The notes under the pieces were generated by a model. It was not told where the DNA came from, made no database searches, and saw only the letters and a list, made by a program, of their open reading frames with translations. Both the position numbers and the translations under genes were made by a program. This document shows, piece after piece, positions 18,588-30,284 of a stretch of DNA of 53,287 nt. Origin of the DNA: Parachlorella kessleri (taxonomy: Eukaryota; Chlorophyta; Trebouxiophyceae; Chlorellales; Chlorellaceae); contig BBXU01001243.1 of assembly GCA_001598975.1 (NCBI GenBank), positions 1-53,287 of the forward strand. Direction: 5' to 3'. The first letter of the stretch is position 1, and every line of letters begins with the position of its first letter.

Positions 18588-21500
18588 ATGAACACGATGG
18601 TGCAATCCCCGCCGACGGGCCAGGATCACCAGCCTGCATCCCCGGCAGTAGTTCTCGCCACGCCTGCTCCCATGGCTGCTGAGCAGCTTGGTCAGGAGGC
18701 AAAGACCCTTGTATGCAGCACAAGTGGCCAGCCTACAGGCGGCAGCAGCTTCCAGGAGCCCGCCGGACTTGCAGTTGAGCAGGCGGGCAAGCTGCCAACT
18801 CCTACAGGCCTGGCTAGGGACACTACTGAGGGCTTGCAGCTGCAGCTTGCAGTCAACGAGCCTGCCTTTCCTCGACAGCAGACCTACCAGGAGAAAGAGA
18901 TGGGAAGAGGTAGCAGGGAGGCAGCGCCGCCAAGCCGGACAGGGGAGGAAATGCTTGCTGACCTTGAGGAGAGTGAGCCCCAGCTGGAAGCTAGTGAGCT
19001 GCTCCACATTGAAAGTAGGTGCACCTCCGCACCTTCATCTTCTGGCCGCTGGATGGCTCCTTAAGGGATCATTGCATGCGCAGCATGGCTCCCGGCAGGG
19101 CCATACTGCATCAGCACGGCAGGAACCAGACCAGATGGTGGACAGACTGCCAACCTGCTCTGAGAGGATTGCACTTGTGTTGATGCCCGATGCTCTTCCG
19201 CACTGCAGACTCCGTGCAACAACATGTGGCCAGCGGCCTTCTGGGGTCACCACAGGAACCGCCTGCACCGACGGAAGTGATAGGGCTGCAAACACACCAG
19301 CCGCTTCTAGAACAACAACTAGGGCAGCCTGTATTGTCAACTGTTGGTTCACCTCCTCAAGACAAGGTCATGCAGCCAGGCTCTGGACAGGAGAGAAGCA
19401 AGCTGCCAGGGCTGGGCTTGAAGACAGCTGCCCAGGAAGAGCCCACCTGCGAGGTGCAGGCACGAGGAGCTGAGCCAATGGCGTCGCCCCCAGGTCCACT
19501 GGCACCCACGGGGTCCCTGCTGGAGGTAGGGACTCCTCAGCCGGATCAGCAGCGGCAGCACGGGGGTGGCGAGCCACAACCTCAATGTCTGCAAGACGAT
19601 CCACCATACATGACACAGCCCATCCCACCTGCCCTGCAAGCACCTCCAGCTGCAAGCTTGGGGCAGGACATGGGGCCCCTGCCGCCACAGCCGCAGGAAG
19701 AGATTGAGCAGCCACAGCCGCTTCTACACCTGGAGGAAGCTCCAGTGACCACAGCTCAAACAGGAAGAGCTGAGCCTGCTTCAGATGAGCTTTCAGCGGT
19801 GCGCTCAACGCTGGATACGGAGCCACTGCAGGTGCCGCTGCAAGAGGAGCAAGGGCAATCAATGCAGCTTAGACAGCCGTTTCTTGAAGAAACTACAACA
19901 TGCAAACCACAGGCAGTAGGCGCTGAGCCACCTTTGCCTGCCCCTGAAGCTGCTAACATCGTGGCTTTCCAGGGAGACGTGATCCCACTGCCGCAGATGC
20001 AGCAGGCGGATCAAGGGCAGTCTCAACCGCCTCAGCACCAGCAAGAGGGTTCAGTGGGCAATGCTGAAGCAGTCGGAGCAGAGCCAGTCCTACCTGCAAC
20101 TGAGACACCTACAGATAGGAGCTCTGGCCTTGAAGTGAGCACACTGCCGCCGCAACAGCAACAGCAGCAGGGCGATCCGCAAGGGCAGCCAGAGCAGCTT
20201 CCGCTGCAGCAAGAGAATACAGACGGCACAGAGCAGCTGACAGAAGCCCAGGTACAGCCTCCAGCCCCAGCTGCAGGTGAAGGTACAAAGTCTCTCCTGG
20301 AGGTCCCAAGTTTGACATCTAGTCAGCAGCAGCAGCAGGTGGAGGAGTTTCAGCAGGCTCAGCAGCAAGAACACCTGTTGCAGAGGGATCAGCATCATCA
20401 GCTAGACGAACATCAAGATGAGTCACCTAAGCAGGCCCAGCACGTTCGGCCAGGAGCGGAGCACCCGCAGCAGCAAGGAGGCCCACCGCAGCTGCTGCCG
20501 CACCTTGAAATTCCTCGGCAGGAAGAGGTGGGACCACAGCAGGCGGCAGGGGAAAGTAAGGAGGCCCAGCCGTCGCACATCGGTCAGTTGGTGGTTCCTT
20601 TACCTCAGCAGCTACAGCAGGTCGCTTCTCCAGCCGCTGGGCCTGAGGAGCTGGCCCATCTCATAACTCAAGTGGAGCAGAGAGACATCCAACGAGTGCC
20701 GCCCTCCACTAGGCTTCAATGTGAGGATGAGCAGGCAGCTGGACAGCAGCTGGTTCCAGCCTCAGCAATTCTACGAGCAGCTATGGCAGCTCCGCTGCCT
20801 CAGCAAACATGCAGCTCTTCAAGTGTCCAAGGTATAGGTGCCCGTGTGGCAGCTACAGCTGACAGCGGATGCATGCACCAGCTACAAGAGCAGGACACTT
20901 GCGCTCCTCCAAGCTTCAGCGAGCACTGCTCATCAGTGTTCCATGCCCTGTCATCACAAGGGGAGGATGGTTGCAAGGCAGCTTTGTACTCACAGCCCAG
21001 CAGCTGGCAGCGCTCAAGTGAAGCGCCCAGCTTGGCAATGCGGTCTGGCAGCCATGGCCATAACAGTCCATCATTAGATGGCCTGGCTGCCGGATGCTCA
21101 GGGTTCCTCTCAAACTCAGCAGCACGCCTATGCGCTCCTTGCAGCAATTCAGGACAGTTGACACAGGACATTACAATCACCTCACGGCAGCAGCTAGCAG
21201 AGGTTCCCCCATGCCAGCTCACAGGCAGCAGCAAGAGAGAGCCTTCCGAAGACGTCCCGCTGTCTAGCATGCCAGATGCCTCCGCCTTGGTTCTTCATAG
21301 CCAGGCACTGCAAGTGCATCATCAGCTGCAACCCCTGGCGCGGCCTCTCACAGCCTTTCCCGTGCAGCGGATCCAAGCTGCCATGGGGTCTGGCCTGACT
21401 GTCATGAGGGACAGGCTCAAGACAGCGGTGGAGCGTGAGACAAATTTGAGGTAGGCTGGAGGTCAGCATGAAAGCAGGGCATCCTGCCTTGGTCCATCAA

Positions 21501-24500
21501 GTGCATTTAGCTGCAAATCGATATCAAGCAAGTCCTGTGCGGAGAGTACGCTTGGTTGCATGACTTGGTTGCTAAAGAGTAGCCTGTAGCAATTTGATTA
21601 TTAAGCATTTCATGCAGGCTGGAGACAGAGCTGGCAGCAGTTGACCAGTTGGAGGCGCTGCAGGCCAGGGCTTTGGCAGAGGCGAACTCCGAGGTTGAGA
21701 GGCAGGCCAGGGTCCTGGCAGAGCAGGAGGTAGAGCAACTGAGGAGCACCATGCAGGTAAGCAAGAAAGTTGAGTCGACGGTGCTGCAGCCAATGCAACT
21801 GCATAACAGCACTTATGTTTTTGTGTCAGCAACCTTTCCAACCAGTTATGTGCGAGCGTGATGTCACACAGGATGAACGAAGGAGAACGCAGCAGGAGGT
21901 GATCCAGCTGAGGAGTGAGCTGAAGGCGTCCCATGCTGCCATTAAAGCCCTGGAGAAGCAGGTAGGTGGCAGATGGTGCAAGTTACATATCTGACTATAT
22001 GACAAAGCTCACTGACACAGCACTGATGCCTACAGTACTACCTACTGCACTGACAAATCCCATGGTCCATTGTGCCCATATCTTAGTTGGTAAAGAGAGC
22101 AGGCAAGTAGGCAAGCAATCATATGCAGGCAGCACCTCAGTGCCTTCATCCTGTCCTGTAGGTTGCAAGCCTTCAAGCTGAACTGGGAGCAGCAGTGCAG
22201 CAAAAGACATCAGCCGAGCAGCAGCTCGAGCGGGTCATGCAGCGCCAGGCTCGTCCGATGACCTCCATACCAGCGATGCATGCAGACAGCGTGGCTGCAG
22301 GCCACCTCATGGTCCCACCGCAGGTGCATTGCTCGTTTTGTACAGGCACCCAGCATATAGCGATTGCTTGTTTGCCTTGCATTCACCCTAATTGGTATTT
22401 TTGCTTCCAGGCATGAGAGCTGGCTGTTGGTTTGGACCTCTTTTTCTCCATTTGGGGAGACATCTTACACTTTCGCACCTAGTACCACCTGACTTGCAGG
22501 CAGAATTGGATGACTCTTCTGGCATTCCTAGCAAGCCCATACCTGGTCTACCTTACTTGGGACGTCTGCAGCAGGACTCGGCAACCCCTACCAAGTAAGG
22601 GCCGCTGCTCTCTCACCCACAGAGAGCATGCATGTGGACTTGCAGGGAGATAATTCACATGGCCAGCATGTCATGATGAGGGCCCATGCTGATGTTTTGG
22701 GGTATGATATGCACTGCAGGCCTGGCAAGACGCCCCGGCCTTTTCTGGCCGATGTGCGGCAGTGGCTGCAGGGCAAGCAGCAGGAGGCAGCCCCATGGGC
22801 ATCTCCCGCAGCAATTGCGAGCCCGCCCCGCCCTCGCACTGGCAGGCCTGGCACCAGCAGCCTCAGGTCTGCCGCTCAGCAGGTGCAAGAGCCTGCACCC
22901 TGGGCGCAGCAGGCGTCCCCATCAAGGCCCCAAACTGGCTGGCAGCGACAGAGCCTGGCTGCTTTTGAAACAAGCTCGGGCTTCGCAAATGGAAGCCTAA
23001 AACAGGGTCAGGAGGGCGTGCCACCATCATCAGCACAGGCTGGATCCCAGCTGGGAGAGCCAGGCCTTGGTTTCATGAGCGGAAGCGACCCTGACAGTCC
23101 TCAGCAACAGCCGCTGGCCAGGAGAAGGCAGCAGCAGAAATACACTCGGGCACAAAGTTGGAACTTCAAGCCCGCTTGGACTGACGATAGCGGAGGACGA
23201 ATTGAGCCACGAGGCAGTGGCAGGAATATTGCAGCAGCGGGCGGAAGTCGCGTTGACCAGGTATGCAATGAACTTCCAGTGAGTGTGAGATGTTTTAAAC
23301 TGAGCACTCGTGCTGTGGAGGCAGGCACTTGCTGTGTGTTGTCCACGCCTCAAAATAGGTTGGCTTGATTTGAGCGTGGACTTGTCCTAGCGTGTTGCCT
23401 CCTGTCTGTAGGACACTTCCTAGTCCCCAGGACTTTTAGTCTTACATCACCCTACTGGACGAGCGGAACTAATTGCCATGATGGATTGCCCCAACCAGAA
23501 GGGCTCATCCACATCCAGTGTGATGGTTCCAGGTGCTCAATGATTTGAATGACGGCTTAGAACAGCTGCGACGCAGCTACAGCCCACCTGGCAGCCCGTA
23601 CCATACAGCAACCACAGTACCTGTGCAGACGCCTGTGCTTCAGCCACAGGCAGTGCAGCCTCCTCTCCCTCAGCAGCAGTATGGTACAGCACATGCACCC
23701 CTCCCGCCGCCAGCAGTCCCTGTTACATGGGGTTACCAGCCAGGCTTCCAGCCTTCATTGCCACTAGCACAGCCGTACGGGTTTGATGCCAGGAGTCTCA
23801 CTTCTCTGCTAATGCCAGCAGGGGCCCCAGCGGCAGCCCCAGCACTGCCACCGGTCCAACAGGCAGCCCCTGGCGGGCCACCCATTGTACAATACATTTC
23901 AACCTACCACTCTCCGGGCTGTGGCGCAGCTGCTGACCCTGTCAGCCGGCCACAGACTGCAGCTTACCTTGGCATGCAGCAGTCAGTGAGCCAGCCATGG
24001 GGTCAGCAGCCGGCTTACAACACTGCCTTTGTGCAGCAGCCTTTCCCATACTTGGGCCACCAAACCCAATACCAGCTGCCTGCCGGTCAACCGCAGCCCA
24101 GCTACATGCCGCCACAGTTTGCCGAGCGGCCGCACACACCTGCAGTGGGACTGTCTAGTGGGCCCATGCCTGGCTCACTTGCCATGCCAGCTTGCATATC
24201 ACCCCCAGGTGGAGGCCCTGCAATTTGCCAGGAGCTGCCAGTCTCCCCAAATGGCGTCCTGGCTGCTGGCCTACCATCGCGGCACCCCACAGCTGGGTGT
24301 CCCATGCCAGGCACCGCACGCCCCAAAAGCTCAGCCAGGAACAAGGTGGGCATGGGCTTGCCACCAACCCGCCACGAGTTCATGTACTTGCTCGTCTCCC
24401 TGTGGTGGCATGAATGGCATAATATCACCCCACTGTGCATGGGGTTTAACACCAACATGTGACTTACCACGCTCTACTTTGCTGCAGGACAAACCGCTGG

Positions 24501-24634
24501 CGGTGCCTCCGCAGCAGATGGACGAGGGCTCACTAGCTGCAGCACGCATGGAATATCTCCTGGACAAGCACCGTGTCAAAGCTAAGCGCATGCGGGAGCT
24601 GCAGGAGTCGCCCAGCTTCTCACTAGGAGATTGA
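18588..24634 (+). CDS. Large Gln/Pro-rich protein with central coiled coil, unknown function
   Basis: Nine exons: 18588-19014, 19209-21450, 21618-21756, 21830-21961, 22162-22323, 22500-22594, 22720-23260, 23533-24345 and 24488-24634. They give 1565 residues with closing phases. Residues 1 to about 890 are low complexity, rich in Gln, Pro and Glu, with no membrane segment or signal peptide. A coiled coil follows over exons 3-5 (ELAAVDQLEALQARALAEAN, QEVIQLRSELKASHAAIKAL, VASLQAELGAAVQQK). Next comes a Pro/Ser/Arg-rich part with TPRPFLADVRQWLQGK, a Pro/Gln/Tyr-rich part after LNDLNDGLEQLRRSYSPPG, and a short basic C-terminal helix (MEYLLDKHRVKAKRMRELQE). I do not recognise the family. The layout resembles scaffold, centrosomal or RNA-granule proteins, but that is only a resemblance. 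The phase-consistent joins argue for one gene and not several. Confidence 0.75.
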
Positions 24635-24940
24635 GAAATTCGTGGCTCCACTCTGGGCTGAGATGCATGTAGTGGACAAAGGGGCTGGACCAGTGCTTGA
24701 ACTGTTGGCTTGCGGTGGTCTGGGCCACTGTTGACATTGTCATGTGTACCTAGTTAAAGTGTACTGGTTAAATCTCCTTTGACAATACATACTGAACTTA
24801 AAAAAAGCACGATAAGGGCGCAAAAGCATGTCATACTGTTACCGTTTGGAGTGTCACTACATGCTGACACCCATGAGGGATACAGAGCATGCCAGCCTGA
24901 AGTGAGGGCGTGATGCATTAACCAGGGGGCACGGCAAGCG
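24635..24940. other. Convergent 3' spacer
   Basis: This 306-bp spacer separates the stops of the Gln-rich gene (+) and the NDX-like gene (-). It should hold both 3' UTRs. I see no further gene and no clear terminator or polyadenylation motif. Confidence 0.5.
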
Positions 24941-27900
24941 TCACAAACTCTCATTGGTGTACGGTGCGGGCTGCTGCAGCGGCGGCAGCCCTGTCGTTTG
25001 TTCCCCTTGCTGCCCTGGCGGCTGCATGCCCGGCGGCAGCCCAAGGAAACCTGGCCTGAGCGCTGCTGCCATGTACAAGGGCAGCGCGGTGGCAGCCGGT
25101 GGGGGAATTGGCGGCATCCCCACAGGCACTGGCAATGGCGCAAGCGGCACTGGCAATGGTGCTGCGGCTGGCATTGCTACTTGCAGCACTGCCGGTGCTG
25201 GCGCTGACGCTGCTTGGGCAGCTCCAGAGGTACCCCTTGCAGGCGCTGCGTCTGGCATGGCTACCTGCGGCACTGCTGGTGCTGACATGGCTTGGGCAGC
25301 TATGGAAGTACCCCTTGCAGGCACAGCGCCTGGCATTGGTACTTGCAAGACTGCTGGTGCTGGTGCTGACATGGCTTGGGCAGCTCCAGGAGTACCCCTT
25401 GCTGCTGCTGCAGCTGCTGCTGTTGCCATTGGCGGCATGGGATGTGGCCCGACTGTCGGCACTAGTGGCGGCCTTGGCCCCTGCTGCTGTTTTAGCTGCT
25501 GTTGAGGTTGCTGCTGCTGCTGTGGCGGCGGCCGCATGGCCAGCAGCTGCGGGGGCACCTGGAGCAGCTGTGGTGGCACCCGCCCCTTCTCCAGCTTGTT
25601 TAGGAAGTCAGCGAAGAGACTAAGGTCCACTTCCGTCACAAGCTCTGCATCCTCCGAGGCATGTGGGGGCCCCCAGGGTACCACCATCTGCTGCAACTGC
25701 CGCAAGTTGTGGAGGGCCACAATCAGCGCGGCCTGGTTGGGCCGCAGCAGGGCCAGAACCCGGCTCACGAACGCGTCCTGCCAGTCAGGTCCCCACGGGC
25801 ATGGGTTAAAAGCTGAGAACCAAGCAGCCTTGTGTACTGCGCTGACAGTGCACCTACACAATTCCTGTCTGTATTACATGCCACTCACTATGGCCTCCAA
25901 ATTTGTTTGTTGTGTTTGTATTGGCTGTCTACCATGCGCTCCAATATAGGAGACGCGATATGGTCACCGAGGAGCACATCTGGACTGCCGATAGTAGGCT
26001 AGTGAAAAATTGTACTGACAATGCTGCCGACCACACATCATTTGTAGGGAAGGTCTAAGGGACCCCCCATGTCACCCCTGTGGCCCCAATTCGTGCAGCT
26101 CACTCCCCCCAACAGGCTTTCCTCCTAGCACCAATATGGCTACATGCAGGGCTGCTCACCTCGATTCCATCTCTGGCTGTGCAGTGCAGGTTTCCTATGA
26201 CCTTAAACAGCAGCACCCCCCGCTCCAGCGCCATCTGCTGCCCCATCCGCACGGCTCTGGCCTGCTTGCCGCCTGCATGCAACGCACAACAGGTGTCCAT
26301 AGATGGCAGCTGGTTGTGGGAATTGCGTACCCCCACCTGCACTTGATAGGGCCTAACACTGGGCCCCGCCATGCCAGCGGCGCATCACCACATCCAGCTG
26401 CCAGCCAACAGGCAGGTGCGATGCCCCAGGCCGAGCTGTCCACCAGTCCAATTACCCCTACCAATGCTAAGAGCAGCAGCCACCCTACCTAGAGCATTCT
26501 AGGCACTACTCACCGGGAAACACTTTCTTGCTGGCTCTCTCCATGCGCTCCACGCCCTCCAAGGCGTGGTTGGAGACGCTGTTAACCAGGATCTCGTCCT
26601 TGCAGTGGTAGGCCACCGCCTCCTCGCCTAGCAGCATACAGCGCAAGAGATGGCTAAGTTGTTGCCAGTGGCTAGTCGCTGTGACTAACCACGAGGTGCA
26701 GGCGATGCAGTAATTCCAAACCAAGGTGACCATCTCAGCCTGCCCTGCCTGCGTGGCTCACACACAGGCTGCAGCCAGGCTGTGCCTTGCATGGCTTGCC
26801 AAGTTAAGCTCTGTCCAGCCAACGCAATTCGTTGAAGCCACGCAACATGGAGCACAACCACAGCATAACACACACCCAGCCGACCCAGACTGACTGGCTT
26901 ATAAGGCTTCCCTCCCCCCTCTTCAGCATTGCATGAACGAACAAGTTCCCGCTACCCCATTCCTCCTGCCAACCCTACAGGTGGTCCCACCTGCACACCA
27001 CCGCGACTTGAAGGTGGCGGGGTCCATGCACAGCAGCTGGGCCACCTCCCTAGCCAGCAGCTGTATGAGCCCGGGCTTGAAGTTGGAGTCGTCAGACAGC
27101 AGCTCCGCAGCGCGCAGCACGTTGACTGCCATCTGGGGCTCACCCGGGGCAGGCGGGTGCTGGCTGGTGCTGGGCCGCAGCAGCACCTAAGGGAAGGAAG
27201 GAGCGTGCAAGGGCGGCGTGATCTGGGGCCTGGCTACTAACGCATTGGGTCTTGCCTTGGGGCGTATCAAGTGAGAGCGTTTCAACAGTTGCCACTCCTG
27301 CTGGTGTGTTGCCATGCAGGGGGGGTCGGCTGCTGCATTTGGGTGTAGCTTCCTACGCTGAGCCATTCGTTCCTGCCCCTCTCCTTGTTCTTACAGCATT
27401 CAGCACCTCCACGATTACTCACAGACAAGTAGAAGCACCTGAAGGACCTCCACACTAGTTCCCCTTCTCCCACCGCAGCCCCTCTCGGACGGCAGGCCGC
27501 CCTTCCCACCCTGCTAGCCCTCTCCCCACCTGGGAAACGTATGTGGCTGCCCTCCTCAGCACCTCATGCGCCACCTGTGTGACCTCCGTGTGCCCAAACA
27601 GCTGGTCCATGTAGCTGGGCTCCTCAAAGTCTGCCAGCATCACCAGCAGGGCGCAACCCCGAGCCACCAGCAGCTCCGCCGCGCCCTGGCCCTTGGCCGT
27701 GGTGTAGGGCGGCTGCCCCAGGGCAAAGCTGGCCAGCGGGCCAGACGGCGCCGCAGGCTGCTGCTGCGGTGGCGGCCCCTGCTGCTGCTGCTGCTCGGCG
27801 GCACTAGCAAGTGTGGCAGGCTTGGGTGGGCTGGGCAAGCGGACAAAGGGCGGGGCGGCTAGGGGTGCGTCGTGCAGGGTGAGGCAGGCGAGGACCAGGC

Positions 27901-29891
27901 GAAGGGGGGCTGCCCCTGAGGGGTCGTGGAGCATGAGGCGGTAGTAGAAGAGGGGCGTGGTGCACAGGTATGACAGCAGCTCCAAGGCAGCGCCTGCACT
28001 AATCACGAGCAGCAGCTGCAGGCTGGGCTCACAGCGCAGGTCGTCGAAAGGCAAATATTGCAAGCCATGCAGCCAGCGGATGTGGCGCATGAGATATCCC
28101 GTGCGCTGCGCACCAGGGCAGGCAGCTGGGAGCTGGGACTACTCTGCTAAGATGTTGCACGTGATGACATGGATGACTAATGACCCAGCAGCCATCCGCC
28201 GGGCCAGCTCCTCCCTCCCCGCCCTCACAAGTCGCAGCACCGGCGCCTGCCGCCATCACCACATGCCAGAAGAGCACCTCCCACGCAGTCTGTCATGCCA
28301 GCCACCGCTACTCGCTACCAAATCGAGCACATACACGCCCACACACTGGGCACTGCCGCACCTGCGTGGAAGGCCAGCTTGTACACATCATCGCTGCTGG
28401 CCTCGCTTGCTGTCAGCGCCGCCCTCACCGCCAGCACCAGCGTGCGCACAGCATCAAACACCACCTCCAGCAGAACAGAGCCCCTGGGGTGCTGCAGAAG
28501 CGTGTCAGCAATGGAGTCCCAATTGAGCTGTGCGTCTCCCTGGACAGGCTCAGCTGCGACTGCTGTGAAGGCGTAAGCCAGGGCGCGTAGGGCGCCGGGG
28601 ACCAGGGAGGCGCGGTCGAGCGCTTCCTGCAGGGCGCGAGGGCAGGGAGCGGGGGGAGGGCCGTGCAGGGAAAGTGAGTGGCAAGAGGACGGCCATGTGC
28701 TCTAGGGGCTGCCGGCGGCTGGCGAGAGGAGGCAGCAGCCAGGCATTGAGGAGGGCAAGAAGGAAGATGCTGCACGAGTGCCGGGCGAGCTGGCAAGCAA
28801 GCCATTGCAGAGATGCAGACGCGGGGCTGTCGAGGCCCTCGTGGGCATCAGGCACTCGGCTGCCACTCGCTGACCAACACCTGGAGCAAAAACCTAACAG
28901 CGAAGCAGTACCGCTGGCCCACAAAGAGTGTACATGCAGCCCCTGGCCTTCTGCAGTTCCCTGCCCCAGTCACGCCAGGCAGGCGCTGGAGCTGTGGTGA
29001 GGTGAGGTGTCCCACCTGCAGCGTGCCTTGCGCCTGCGCCGCATCCAGGCAGCGCTGCGCCTCGGGGCCCGCCATTGCCAGCAGCAGGAGGTTGACGGCG
29101 TCCACCACCTCCAGCACAAATTCCTGGCTGAGAAGGATCTCCGTGCGCAGCGTACGGTTCTGAGCAGCGCTGTCGCACAGGTTGCACAGCAGCTGCAGCG
29201 CCTTGGCGATGTGGTCGAAGCAGCTGCTGCTGGCTATCTGGCAGTCTGTGAGCGCCGGGGTGGCCTCGTTGGGAGGTACAGCTGGCTGCCGGGCCAGCAG
29301 GCAGGCCATGATATGCATGGGCAGCGCACGCGCCAGCCGGGCGAAATTGGCCTGCGCAGTAGCTCATCTTTTTAGTGAAGTGAATAATGGCTGTTTTTGA
29401 TGATTATAAAAATGGCATGGCTGCAAACAGAAAAGTTATAGAGAGAATGTAGGCTTTGCAGAAGAGATAAGACCGCAGACAAGAAGCGGCGTTGGGGGTG
29501 CCCATAAGCAGTGCTCTGCTAGCGGCAGGCGCCTGGAGGAGTAGCATGCCAGGCGAGAGGTTCACATGAACCAGGTACCTTGCCAGCCGGGCGGTTGTGC
29601 CTTGGTATCTTGGCCAGAACCCATTCTCCCTTTTCTGTCACAATTGCTTTGCGAAGGTCAGCATGGTACAGACGCTCAACACAGTTGAAGACGTCCAGAA
29701 TCTGCTGCAGGCAGCACCTGGCTAGATGGAAGTGGGCGATTCCGTCGGCACACACACTTTGCAGGCAAGGGGAGAGATAAGACAGCTGAGTGGTCTGCTG
29801 GCCTGTGAAGCACTCCCCACCAGACGCTGAAGAAGGCTGCTCACACCTTATCATCCTCTTCCTTGGCATGCTCTTGAAGCTTCAGCAATTT
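24941..29891 (-). CDS. NDX (nodulin homeobox)-like protein lacking the homeodomain
   Basis: Exons, in transcript order: 29847-29891, 29579-29704, 29016-29351, 28362-28626, one or more unresolved exons in 28106-28361, 27530-28105, 26991-27186, 26514-26627, 26160-26272 and 24941-25777 (stop). The true start is not found; it may lie up to about 30060. From memory of plant NDX I match FARLARALPMHIMACLL, LLCNLCDSAAQNRTL, LLQHPRGSVLLEVVFDAV, FEEPSYMDQLFGH, LLSDDSNFK followed by SRWC, and LLFKVIGNLHC, all in the plant order. These cover the NDX-A region. In plants a homeodomain and NDX-B follow. Here the protein runs through Gln- and Pro/Ala-rich repeats to the stop, with no homeodomain. Arabidopsis NDX is nuclear and acts on chromatin and R-loops at FLC. 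The gene is divergent from PrimPol. Confidence 0.72.
25165..25400. repeat. Three-copy coding minisatellite in the NDX-like C-terminus
   Basis: Three diverged units of about 78-84 bp encode repeats of the form ARGTxxAAQAMSAPAP followed by VLQVxMPxAxP. They lie in the Ala/Pro-rich tail of the NDX-like protein, on the minus strand. Confidence 0.8.
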
Positions 29892-30284
29892 CTGCAGTCA
29901 ACAGATGCAAGGGCAGAATTTCAGTCAACTTGCGCCGCCAGACTATAAGAGACTGGTGGTCCACCGTGCTCTTCCACCTGGCGCTCTGACAATGACATCC
30001 TTGCAGATCAGTTAGCAGGGCCGACAGGTGCGGGTCATTGATGAGTGATGATCAAGCAGCCGCAGCCCTCATCTTGGCCGTGCAGATATTGATGCGCAAT
30101 TTGCCAGCTATGCGCCCTATTGATGTTGTGCAAGCTTGCGTTTCAGGCTTGCATTTCGGGCGCCCAAGCTCTTGCGCAGCACGCACCGCATCTTTTTGCG
30201 AACCCCAGGTTGGCTTTCCTACCTTGGCATGCTTGTGATCGTCACTTTGAGGTTCATGGGCACCGCCGGCAGCTGCACTGTCTG
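29892..30284. promoter_or_regulatory. Divergent region between the NDX-like gene and PrimPol
   Basis: The region probably carries the unresolved first exon of the NDX-like gene (an open minus-strand stretch with NDPHLSALLTDLQ near 29980-30045) and the promoters of both genes. The PrimPol frame is open upstream of its ATG, so its first exon may also extend into this region. Confidence 0.45.

Noticed and set aside
25099..25623. Plus-strand Leu-rich 174-codon frame resembling membrane helices
   Set aside because: It is the complement of the Ala/Pro/Gln-rich C-terminus of the NDX-like protein; the hydrophobicity is an artefact of the complementary codons.
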